From JAAOYC01 sp036481345 (GTDB lineage: Archaea; Nanobdellota; Nanobdellia; Woesearchaeales; WJKL01), in the NCBI GenBank assembly GCA_036481345.1, contig JAZGHU010000015.1:11900-75899 (forward strand): a stretch of DNA of 64,000 nt. The letters run 5' to 3'. The translations under genes and the position numbers were made by a program. Below the pieces are notes generated by a model. That model did not search any database, was not told where the DNA came from, and saw only the letters and a program-made list of their open reading frames with translations. Below, piece by piece: positions 56,825 through 64,000 of the stretch; the stretch's first letter is position 1; each line of letters begins with the position of its first letter.

Positions 56825-57730
56825 TTACCCAATTAAATTAACTAATAGTAATACTATGTATCCTGCAAAACAACCAGCTGTTAAGAAAGGCATTGCTGGA
56901 TAGAATTTGTTTTTCTCACTTTTTACTAACAGCCATAATAATGCTATTGATGTAAATATAGGGATGATCAATGCTTTTAAGAATCCGAGCCATTGAGGAT
57001 GGGTGATCATAAGCCCCTTCATTATAACTCCTGCAAAGATTAGTGGGAATCCTATGTCTCCTCCGCCAAGGACTGCTGTATTTACTTTGACTTTTTTTAA
57101 CTGAGATTTTGGAATATTTTTTAGAGATTTAGGTTTGTTATAAGGTATTAATAATCCTGCAAAGACTTTTGATTTTGTTTGGAATTTTGCAAGTTTTATC
57201 ATGTGCCCTGATTTCCAGACAGCGATCATATCATATATTGAGATTAAGATTAAAAGCATAATAACAGAGAATACATTCATTATTGGAACAAAGATTGCTG
57301 CTAAGCCCCCATAGATAAAGAGTTCTGTTATATTATGAAGATAAACATTTGGTTTGAATATTTTGTAGCTTGCAAGGATCAAAGCAAGAAGCCCTGCCAA
57401 TACTTGGGGCATGAATGAATTAAATGCAACTACTAAAGTGACAGTAACTGCAAGGAAGAACCATATTTTCCACCAAAGCATTTTTCCAAATTTGATAATA
57501 AGGAAAATCAATAAGGTTCCTAATAAGATTGCGGCGATTATAAAGATAAATGAAGAAGATTCTTCTACTTCTGGGCGGGCAATGTCGTAAGGCAGAGCAG
57601 ACCATGTTACATTTCCTGTTTCAGATGTTACATCATGATCAATATATTCATTTGTTATAGCTAGTCCAATTACTTGTGAAAAGAGAAAAGCTAAGGCAAG
57701 AATTATTGTTATCTTTAAAGTATGCTTCAT
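56825..57730 (-). CDS. Presenilin-like intramembrane aspartyl protease (A22)
   Basis: 301 residues with nine hydrophobic helices. The two catalytic motifs are present: YD in ISIYDMIAVWKSGHMIKLAK, and GxGD as GGGD in LGGGDIGFPLIFAG. A luminal-type N-terminal segment of about 45 residues follows the first helix. Probably cleaves membrane-spanning peptides such as signal-peptide remnants. It shares its TATA region with the divergent gene at 57781. Confidence 0.9.
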   Translation of the reverse strand: MKHTLKITIILALAFLFSQVIGLAITNEYIDHDVTSETGNVTWSALPYDIARPEVEESSSFIFIIAAILLGTLLIFLIIKFGKMLWWKIWFFLAVTVTLVVAFNSFMPQVLAGLLALILASYKIFKPNVYLHNITELFIYGGLAAIFVPIMNVFSVIMLLILISIYDMIAVWKSGHMIKLAKFQTKSKVFAGLLIPYNKPKSLKNIPKSQLKKVKVNTAVLGGGDIGFPLIFAGVIMKGLMITHPQWLGFLKALIIPIFTSIALLWLLVKSEKNKFYPAMPFLTAGCFAGYIVLLLVNLIG

Positions 57731-57751
57731 AGTTTTTAAATTTAGTAAATA

Positions 57752-57759
57752 TTATATAA
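57752..57759. promoter_or_regulatory. Palindromic TATA box centred between two divergent start codons
   Basis: TTATATAA is its own reverse complement. Its midpoint (57755.5) is exactly equidistant from the first base of ATG 57730 (minus) and ATG 57781 (plus). In both directions the spacing fits a leaderless archaeal promoter. Confidence 0.6.
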
Positions 57760-57780
57760 ACTTTGCCATTAGTTTTGGAT

Positions 57781-58233
57781 ATGAAGATAGCAAATTCAAT
57801 AAGGATTAAAGTGTATATCAAGGAAGAAGAAGATTTTGATAAGATAAAGAAAAGTTTGCTGGAATTAATTCCATTTGATTTAGAGAAAGAGAAGGTAGAA
57901 TTAAAAGAAGAGCTAGTTCAGGGATTTGATGAAAAAGAGATAAAAATTTTGAGATTTGTTCTTGATAAAAATAGACATATTGAAGCTTTCTTAAACAATC
58001 TTAATGAAAAACTATTTGAAGAGACCAAAGAAAGGATATTAAGCTATGCAGAATCTAGATTAGATGATGATTGTAACTTCTTTTTAAGATTTAGTAAAGA
58101 AAAATGGGTCGAAGAAAAATTGTTATGGCTGACTGACCAAGGAAATTGTTTTCATATCAAGATGAATGTTGCTGCTTTTCCGAAAAAGAAAGAAATTGCA
58201 ATGAAAATAATTAGAAACATATTCAAGGGATAA
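57781..58233 (+). CDS. COG1325-like RNA-binding protein
   Basis: 150 residues from ATG 57781. The alpha/beta pattern (ANSIRIKVYIKEEEDFDKIK, then FFLRFSKEKWVEEKLLWLTD, GNCFHIKMNVAAFPKKKEIA) resembles small archaeal exosome-associated RNA-binding proteins. No catalytic residues are expected. The TATA box at 57752-57759 is 26 nt upstream, making the earlier TTG at 57763 unlikely. Confidence 0.65.
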   Translation: MKIANSIRIKVYIKEEEDFDKIKKSLLELIPFDLEKEKVELKEELVQGFDEKEIKILRFVLDKNRHIEAFLNNLNEKLFEETKERILSYAESRLDDDCNFFLRFSKEKWVEEKLLWLTDQGNCFHIKMNVAAFPKKKEIAMKIIRNIFKG

Positions 58234-58300
58234 CCCCTTGAGACTTTCCAATTTTAAGGAATAGGAAAGTATTTAAAGTTTCAGAGCAGGATTGGTTAAT

Positions 58301-59422
58301 ATGACAAAGAAATTTATTGTAACACCATGGGCAGTTTCTGGGGATGTAGATTATAAAAGATTAGTAAGGGAATTTGGTATTAAAGAGATAGATGATGCTT
58401 TATTGAAAAGAATTGAAAAAGTTACAGGAGAATTACATCCTTTCTTAAGAAGAAAAATATTCTTTGCTCATAGGGATATGAATTGGATAATGGATGAGTA
58501 TGAAAAAGGAAATAAGTTCTTTCTTTATACTGGGAGAGCACCATCAGGACATACTCATTTAGGGCATTTAGTTCCTTGGATGTTTACAAAATGGCTGCAA
58601 GATAAGTTTAAGGTTGAATTGTGGTTCCAGTTTCCTGATGAAGAGAAATTTCTTTTTAAAGATAATTTAACTTTAGAAGATACTGAAAATTATACTAAAG
58701 AAAATATGCTTGATATTATTGCATTAGGTTTTGATCCAAAGAAAACAAAGTTTTTGGTCGATACAAAAAATGCAGACTTGATGTATAGAGAAGCCTTGAA
58801 AGTTGCTAAGAAGATAACTTTCTCAAATGTTAAGGCTGCTTTTGGAATGACTAATAATGTAAATATTGGAAGTATATTTTATACAGCAATGCAGGCTGTC
58901 CCAGCATTTTTACCTTCTGTTCTAGCTGGAAAGAACATTCCCTGCTTGATTCCACATGCAGTTGATCAAGATCCTCATTTTAGATTGTCAAGAGATGTTG
59001 TTGGAAAGCTGGGATATTATAAGCCAGCTTCAATTCAGTGCAGATTCCTTCCTGCTTTGCAAGGCAGCAGTGGAAAAATGTCAGCTTCTGCTGAAGAAAC
59101 AGCTGTATATACTGTGGATGATGAGAAAACTGTTGCTAAGAAGATAAACAAATATGCTTTTTCAGGTGGAAGAGATACTATGGAAGAACATAGAAAACTT
59201 GGCGGGCAACCTGAAATTGATGTTTCATATCAATGGTTGAATTTTTTTGAAGATGATGATAAGAAGTTAGAGAAAATTTATAATGATTATAAATCAGGAA
59301 AATTATTAAGTGGAGAGATAAAAGCGATATTAATAGATAAATTAAATAAGATGCTAAAGAAGCATCAAGTAGCAAGAGAAAAAGCAAAGTCTCAAGTTGA
59401 TAAGTTTTTAATAAAGAGGTGA
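58301..59422 (+). CDS. trpS: Tryptophanyl-tRNA synthetase
   Basis: Charges tRNA-Trp, 373 residues, archaeal/eukaryotic type. It has TPWAVSGDVDYKRLVREFGI at the start. The HIGH motif reads HLGH in GRAPSGHTHLGHLVPWMF. IPHAVDQDPHFRLSRDVVGK and the KMSAS loop in GSSGKMSASAEETAVY are also present. TATTTAAAG at 58267-58275 is about 28 nt before ATG 58301; the earlier TTG at 58292 is not needed. Confidence 0.96.
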   Translation: MTKKFIVTPWAVSGDVDYKRLVREFGIKEIDDALLKRIEKVTGELHPFLRRKIFFAHRDMNWIMDEYEKGNKFFLYTGRAPSGHTHLGHLVPWMFTKWLQDKFKVELWFQFPDEEKFLFKDNLTLEDTENYTKENMLDIIALGFDPKKTKFLVDTKNADLMYREALKVAKKITFSNVKAAFGMTNNVNIGSIFYTAMQAVPAFLPSVLAGKNIPCLIPHAVDQDPHFRLSRDVVGKLGYYKPASIQCRFLPALQGSSGKMSASAEETAVYTVDDEKTVAKKINKYAFSGGRDTMEEHRKLGGQPEIDVSYQWLNFFEDDDKKLEKIYNDYKSGKLLSGEIKAILIDKLNKMLKKHQVAREKAKSQVDKFLIKR

Positions 59423-59427
59423 ATAAA

Positions 59428-59625
59428 ATGGCTAAATTTTTTGGAAAGGTTGCTCCGTTGCCTGGATCTTTTATGATGGCGAGCATAATTGGATTTTTAG
59501 TATCTGCTTATTTGATAACAGATATTTCTTGGAAGTTTACAATGCTGTTATTTTTTGCAGTGATGTTTATTGCTAGTTTTATATCAATGACACAGGCACC
59601 AGTTATTGAAGAGAAAAAGAAATAA
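59428..59625 (+). CDS. Small two-helix membrane protein after TrpRS
   Basis: 65 residues. Two membrane helices (about 14-34 and 40-58) and a basic end (EEKKK). A GAGGTGA ribosome-binding site overlaps the end of trpS, so the two are co-translated from one message. No family recognised. Confidence 0.7.
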   Translation: MAKFFGKVAPLPGSFMMASIIGFLVSAYLITDISWKFTMLLFFAVMFIASFISMTQAPVIEEKKK

Positions 59626-60951
59626 TCAGAATTCAAACTCTTTTTCTTCTTTTTCTATTGCTATAGGGGCTTCTCCGCCATGCCAAGTAAATCTTGGACG
59701 CATCTGGATTGGATATAGCTTTTCGTTCAAGTCATCAAAGACAATTGCTGCTCCTTTTACTCTTGGAAGTTTATTCAATTCTTCATCTAAGCCATGCCTC
59801 ATATAAGACTGCATCAATTTTCCCAATGCATCTACATCTATTTTTGCTGTTAAACGGTGAGAGAGAACAGTATCTGCCTGGGTCATAACATCTGTGTGGA
59901 TTTTTCCTGGCTGCTGTGATGCTAGGATTAAAGAAACACCTGGCTGCCTTCCTTCTCTTAGGATTGTGATCAAGGCATTTGTTGCAGCTGTCTTTCCTTT
60001 GAATGGAAGAAATTCATGAGCTTCATCAATCATTATCCAGATTAATGGTGTTTTTATCGCAATTTTCTTTTTTTCTTCTTTAATATATGATGTTTTTTCT
60101 TTTAGAAGTGTGTGTTCTTCTGTTTTTCTTGCTGCCATCCTTTCTAAGAAAACCCTTTGGCAGATGATTCCAATAACCAATGATTTGATGCCCCATGTTC
60201 CTGCTTGTGTTGCATATGGAGAAAGGTCAACAATAATTGTTTTGCCACCATATGTTAAATCTTCTATTGGGGTCCCTTCTTTTGAAAATAATCCCCATGC
60301 TTTTGTTTTACTAAACTGATTTTCAACCATGTTTTTATCATTTTCATTGGATTTTGTGTCAGCTTTTATTCCTTTGATTATATCTGAGATTGTGAAATTT
60401 ATTCCTTCTTTCTTTAGTTTTGTAACAACACGCTCTAATAAAACTCCAGATGGAGCATTTTGATCAATATCAAATGTTAAGCACCAATCACTAGAAGTTA
60501 GATCTACTGGACGAATTGAGAATGGAAAGTCAGTTGGAATACCTTTTTCTTTATATTGTTTGTAGAATCCTATTGGTGTGTAGATGTTTATATCAAGACC
60601 TTTTGGTTCTAAGCCCCATTGTTTTAGAAGTTCAGCATCTTTTTTATTAGGATATTTCATTGTCCAATATATCCCCATTGTATCAAAGATTATTGTACAG
60701 ATGTTATTTTTTACTTCTTTTGGAAGGTCTGCAATACCTTCTGCTATTGAACCCATTGTGTATGATTTTCCTGAGCCACGCTTACCACAGACAAATACAA
60801 CATGGGTTCTATTGACATCTAATAGAAGATTAGATGATAAAGAAGTTGTTTGGCCCATCTTAACATAATGTCTGCCAAGAAAAACACTGCCTTTTAGCCC
60901 ATATTTCTTTTTGTCTTTTTCACTTCTACCTATCACAATTTCATAAGCCAT
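59626..60951 (-). CDS. HerA-like (DUF87) ATPase
   Basis: 441 residues from ATG 60951. The HerA-FtsK fold has Walker A CGKRGSGKSYTMGS, Walker B IWIMIDEAHEFL and LILASQQPGKI downstream. HerA works with the nuclease NurA in end resection; NurA is not in this window, so a stand-alone DUF87 role remains possible. CTAATATATAAG upstream (60973-60984) is 26-27 nt before this ATG, favouring it over the ATG three codons earlier. Confidence 0.88.
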   Translation of the reverse strand: MAYEIVIGRSEKDKKKYGLKGSVFLGRHYVKMGQTTSLSSNLLLDVNRTHVVFVCGKRGSGKSYTMGSIAEGIADLPKEVKNNICTIIFDTMGIYWTMKYPNKKDAELLKQWGLEPKGLDINIYTPIGFYKQYKEKGIPTDFPFSIRPVDLTSSDWCLTFDIDQNAPSGVLLERVVTKLKKEGINFTISDIIKGIKADTKSNENDKNMVENQFSKTKAWGLFSKEGTPIEDLTYGGKTIIVDLSPYATQAGTWGIKSLVIGIICQRVFLERMAARKTEEHTLLKEKTSYIKEEKKKIAIKTPLIWIMIDEAHEFLPFKGKTAATNALITILREGRQPGVSLILASQQPGKIHTDVMTQADTVLSHRLTAKIDVDALGKLMQSYMRHGLDEELNKLPRVKGAAIVFDDLNEKLYPIQMRPRFTWHGGEAPIAIEKEEKEFEF

Positions 60952-61057
60952 TAATGACATTATTGTTATTACTAATATATAAGCTTATGCCTCACTTATA
61001 GTCGAAAATGGAAAACTTTAAAAATAGAATTTAGTTGCTCGAATAAAGGTGAGTGTC

Positions 61058-62389
61058 ATGGAAAAAAAATTTAATGATATTAAAAATAAATTACTTAAGA
61101 AAGTTAAACAACAAAAAAAATTGTTAAAATCAGCTAAAAAGAATTTAAAATCAAAAAGAAATATTACAATCATTGCTTTAGTTGCTGTATTAATTATTTT
61201 AGCAGTGGGTTTTAATCTGAATAGGTTTTTTTTAAGAGAAGTTGCTGCTAATGTTAATGGAAATGAAATTACTGTTAATGAAATGGAAGAACAATATGAC
61301 TTTTTCTTTTTCTTGACTGGTTATCCTGAATCATATAAACAAGTTATAGATATGAATACTTTTCTAAATCAAATGATTAATGAAGAATTATTATTGCAGG
61401 AAGCTGCTAAGAATAGGATAAGCGTGTTAGATAAAGAAGTTGAAGAAGAACTTTCAGAGATTGTCTCAAGAAGCCTTATTTCAAAAGATGAATTTGAGAT
61501 TCAATTGAATCAGGCTGGATTTTCTATGAAAACATTGTTTGATTATTACAAGAAACAGATGATAATTAAAAAATTATTAGATGATGAGTTTGTGAATATT
61601 TCTGTCAGTGATGCAGATGCAAAATTATATTATGATGCAAATAAAGCTGCTTATTCTGCTGAAGAAGGACAGATAAGATTAAGCCATATCTTAGTTGAAA
61701 CTGAAGAAGAAGCTGAAGCAATTCTAGAAGAACTGAAAAAAGGTAAAGATTTTGTTGAATTGGCTAAAGAAAAATCAATCGGTCCAAGCTCTGTAAGCGG
61801 TGGAAATTTAGGATTTGTAAGCAGAGGCCAGATGGTCAGTGAATTTGAAGAAGCTGCTTTTGCATTAAATGTAAACCAGTTATCAGATGTTGTTCAAACT
61901 CAGTTTGGTTATCATATAATCAAAAGAGGATCAAACTCTCTTTATTTTGGAGAAGCCAAAGAAACAATAATTGAATTGCTGAAAACAGAACAGCAAAAAG
62001 AATTGTTAGGAGCATATTTAGATGGGATAAAAGAAGATTCAGAGATTGTTGTTAAGTTGGGCGAAGAAAAAGTTACAGCCGCGGCTGTTAGTGGAGATGA
62101 ATGTTATAGTGAATATGGATTAGAAAGCAATACTGTTATCTTTTATCATGCAGATTGGTGTGGTTATTGTAAGACAATGAAGCCAATTGTGGAGATGCTT
62201 TCTGATGAAGGTTATAGCTTCCATTCAGCTGAAACATCTAACAAAGTAGGAACTGATGTTGTTGATGCCTGCTTTAAAGACGTTATCCAAGGAGGAGTTC
62301 CACAATTTATCTGTGCTGGAAGCAAAGAGTTTAAAATGGGCGCAATGGACAAATCTGTCTTAAAGAAATTTGCTGACGAATGTCAGTGA
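61058..62389 (+). CDS. Membrane-anchored PpiC foldase fused to a thioredoxin domain
   Basis: 443 residues from ATG 61058. A basic cytoplasmic start is followed by one membrane helix (about 37-54). Next come a SurA/PrsA-like N-terminal domain (ANVNGNEITVNEMEEQYDFF) and a PpiC parvulin domain at about 204-291 (IRLSHILVETEEEAEAILEE, then FVSRGQMVSEFEEAAFAL and FGYHIIKR). A thioredoxin-like end has the redox motif C368-G-Y-C371 in FYHADWCGYCKTMKPI. It would fold and disulfide-edit secreted proteins outside the membrane. GTG 61049 is an alternative start. Confidence 0.9.
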   Translation: MEKKFNDIKNKLLKKVKQQKKLLKSAKKNLKSKRNITIIALVAVLIILAVGFNLNRFFLREVAANVNGNEITVNEMEEQYDFFFFLTGYPESYKQVIDMNTFLNQMINEELLLQEAAKNRISVLDKEVEEELSEIVSRSLISKDEFEIQLNQAGFSMKTLFDYYKKQMIIKKLLDDEFVNISVSDADAKLYYDANKAAYSAEEGQIRLSHILVETEEEAEAILEELKKGKDFVELAKEKSIGPSSVSGGNLGFVSRGQMVSEFEEAAFALNVNQLSDVVQTQFGYHIIKRGSNSLYFGEAKETIIELLKTEQQKELLGAYLDGIKEDSEIVVKLGEEKVTAAAVSGDECYSEYGLESNTVIFYHADWCGYCKTMKPIVEMLSDEGYSFHSAETSNKVGTDVVDACFKDVIQGGVPQFICAGSKEFKMGAMDKSVLKKFADECQ

Positions 62390-62444
62390 ATTATTTTTTC
62401 TTATTTTTTAAGAATTAATTAAAGAAAAATAAAAAATACAGATC

Positions 62445-63713
62445 TTAAAGATCTGCTTCTGTCAAGAGTGCAACTGTTTGAGCTGATTCTACTTTTGATT
62501 TCATTGCAACTAAGAATCTAACTCTTGCTGACTCTGCAACTTCAACTATTGTTTTGTCAATCATGCCATCAAAGACTATTGCTTTGATTCCTGTGTTTAG
62601 GCTTTTGACTGTGGTTGCAAGTTCAGTGATTGGAACTTTTCCCATGATGTTTAAGTCATCATCAAGAATATATGCTCCTCTTGTTCCAATTAAGTCTTCA
62701 AGCATTGATTTGAATTTTGCTTTTTCATCACTAGTGACTCTTGGTGCTCTGCTATAGTTAGAAGTTGGTCTTGAATAGGGTGTTCTGGATTGCGGCCTTG
62801 AAACTGGTCTTGATTGAGACCTTGACTGAACAGCTGGTCTTTTAAATCTATTTTCAGCTGGCTTACGTTCTTCATGACCATTTGCCATTTCCAATTTTGC
62901 CTGCTCAGCAGCAGTCTTTCCCCTAAGAGCCATATGGATTTCTTTCTTTGTTATCTCTTCTACTTCTTTTCCATCAGGAGCACGAGCAACAAAATCTAAG
63001 TCAGTAACCTGAAGTAATTCTTTTATAATCAGATTCCCCCCTCTATCCCCATCAACAAAAGCAATTATTTCTTTCTTTTTGCTTAATTCTTTGATTGTGT
63101 CTGGAACAGAAGTGCCGTTCATAGCAATTGTATTCTTAATTCCATGTTTTAATAGATTAAGAACATCTGCTCTTCCTTCTACAACAATTACTTCGTCAGA
63201 TTCATCAACAGATGGACCTGCTGGCAATCTATCTTTACCATATTCTTGTATTTCCATGATTCTAACAGAATAAGCAACTTCATCTGCTATTTCTTGAGAA
63301 TCAGGCAATACAGAATCAGTCATTTGTTTTAGTAATTCTTTTGCTCTTTCAATTACTAACTTTCTTTTGCTAACTCTAACATCTTCTATCTTATGTACTT
63401 TTATTTTAGCATTACATGGACCTATCCTTTGGATAACTTCCAAAGCAGCTCCTACAATACTTGTTTCAGCTTTGTCTAAAGATGATGGAATTATTATTGA
63501 TCCTTGTGTTTTTCCAGATCTAGTATCAACAGTAACTTCAATTCTTCCGATTCTACCAGATCTTTGAAGTTCTCTTAATTCAAGATCTGCTCCTAATAAT
63601 CCTTCTGTTTGGCCAAATATTGCCCCAATAACATCGGGACGTTCGACAACACCTTCAATCTCAATTGTAGCATGAACAATGTACTTATTACTTACTGGGC
63701 TAATTTTTCCCAT
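62445..63713 (-). CDS. dnaG: Archaeal DnaG-type primase-like protein
   Basis: 422 residues from ATG 63713. The N-terminal archaeal DnaG domain starts ISPVSNKYIVHATIEIEGVV. The Toprim domain follows, with VIVVEGRADVLNLL and IIAFVDGDRGGNLI. A Gln/Ser/Arg-Pro-rich linker lies at about 285-330, before a C-terminal domain. Archaeal DnaG associates with the exosome in several species and can prime in vitro. GGAGGA lies 10 bases before ATG 63713, a better spacing than for ATG 63722. Confidence 0.94.
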   Translation of the reverse strand: MGKISPVSNKYIVHATIEIEGVVERPDVIGAIFGQTEGLLGADLELRELQRSGRIGRIEVTVDTRSGKTQGSIIIPSSLDKAETSIVGAALEVIQRIGPCNAKIKVHKIEDVRVSKRKLVIERAKELLKQMTDSVLPDSQEIADEVAYSVRIMEIQEYGKDRLPAGPSVDESDEVIVVEGRADVLNLLKHGIKNTIAMNGTSVPDTIKELSKKKEIIAFVDGDRGGNLIIKELLQVTDLDFVARAPDGKEVEEITKKEIHMALRGKTAAEQAKLEMANGHEERKPAENRFKRPAVQSRSQSRPVSRPQSRTPYSRPTSNYSRAPRVTSDEKAKFKSMLEDLIGTRGAYILDDDLNIMGKVPITELATTVKSLNTGIKAIVFDGMIDKTIVEVAESARVRFLVAMKSKVESAQTVALLTEADL

Positions 63714-63722
63714 TTTTATCAT

Positions 63723-64000
63723 TCCTCCAATGTCTTCAGAAAGAGTATTCTATCATATTCTCTAACTTAATCAAATTTGATACGTAGTGAATAATGAACA
63801 TGTGAATACCCTCCGGTAATTTAGAATATAGAACAATCTTTCAGTACTTCAAAGCTAAATAAGTGAAATAATGATGAATAATGATTATTTAATCGTTCTA
63901 TACTCTTTTTAAGTTAATATAAAGATTTTGTGGCCCGCAAAATAACCCCCAAGCTCATTGCTTGGCTTTGCCGTAAGCTCCATTGAGTACTCTCGTGACG
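63723..64000. other. Intergenic region upstream of dnaG, no gene recognised
   Basis: No convincing ORF. A TATA-like AATATAAAG stands at about 63917-63925, readable on both strands. A hairpin CCAAGC-TCATT-GCTTGG (63949-63965) and the palindrome GAGTACTC near the end lie in a GC-richer stretch that runs off the window. That stretch could be the edge of an RNA gene, but I could not match it to tRNA, 5S, 16S or 23S. Confidence 0.4.

Noticed and set aside
63930..64000. GC-richer end of the window as the edge of an rRNA gene
   Set aside because: I could not align it with 5S, 16S or 23S conserved segments; only a small hairpin is visible.
1..64000. CRISPR arrays, insertion sequences, integrases
   Set aside because: None seen: no regularly spaced repeats, no transposase or recombinase motifs.

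Overview
This window is AT-rich archaeal DNA, most likely from a DPANN lineage of the Woesearchaeota/Pacearchaeota kind; the lineage is my inference. Archaeal traits seen directly are the archaeal S10/spc ribosomal gene order, the eL19/eL32/eS4/eL18 proteins, Rpo3 and Rpo10, PCNA, aNAC, Sec61-beta, Hef, archaeal DnaG, archaeal SRP and RNase P RNAs, tRNA introns, and TATA boxes placed about 26 nt before start codons. DPANN-like traits are a one-piece PriS-PriL primase, a bacterial-type LeuRS, a lone GyrA, many small membrane or coiled-coil proteins of unknown function, and several enzyme homologues that have lost active-site residues.

Layout. 1-12207 (minus) is one ribosomal operon running uL3 to uL15 (uL15 is cut by the window edge), with Rpp29 and aIF1 inside it. 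Several of its proteins carry long Lys/Glu-rich tails. 12208-12442 is its promoter and long leader. 12443-24592 holds replication, repair and membrane genes: a Janus/PHPT-like protein, the fused primase, HtpX-LemA, Hef, an M50-like pseudoprotease, TraB, a PRC-barrel protein, PCNA and RNase J. 24687-32517 holds a primase-like ORF, a Nudix protein, an intron-containing tRNA-Leu(CAA), an operon of three related coiled-coil proteins, AmrS, a lamin-tail surface protein, and ScpB with a winged-helix partner. 32621-41919 holds GyrA, a nitroreductase, a degenerate THUMP methyltransferase, RNase P RNA with Sec61-beta just behind it, aNAC, a pair of HEPN-like genes coupled to a MinD ATPase, and a CNNM/CorC protein.

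42026-46118 is the second information-processing block: tRNA-His with an unusual 30-nt insert in its T-loop, then uS13-uS4-uS11-Rpo3-tRNA-Leu(GAG)-eL18-uL13-uS9-Rpo10, preceded by a strong leader hairpin. 46128-49986 is an accessory island holding a degenerate Fic protein, a B12-binding radical-SAM enzyme and a glycosyltransferase-like/kinase fusion. 50078-63713 holds LeuRS, VanZ, an isopropylmalate/citramalate synthase-like enzyme, SRP RNA, a metallo-beta-lactamase-fold pseudoenzyme, a presenilin-like protease, TrpRS, a HerA-like ATPase, a PpiC-thioredoxin fusion and DnaG.

The window is dominated by translation and protein export (ribosome, aNAC, SRP RNA, Sec61-beta, HtpX, presenilin, foldase) and by replication and chromosome maintenance (primase, PCNA, gyrase A, ScpB, HerA, Hef, DnaG). 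The strongest candidates for new biology are the tRNA-His T-loop intron, the coiled-coil trio, the HEPN-like/MinD operon, the 46-50 kb island, and a single palindromic TATA box centred exactly between two divergent start codons.
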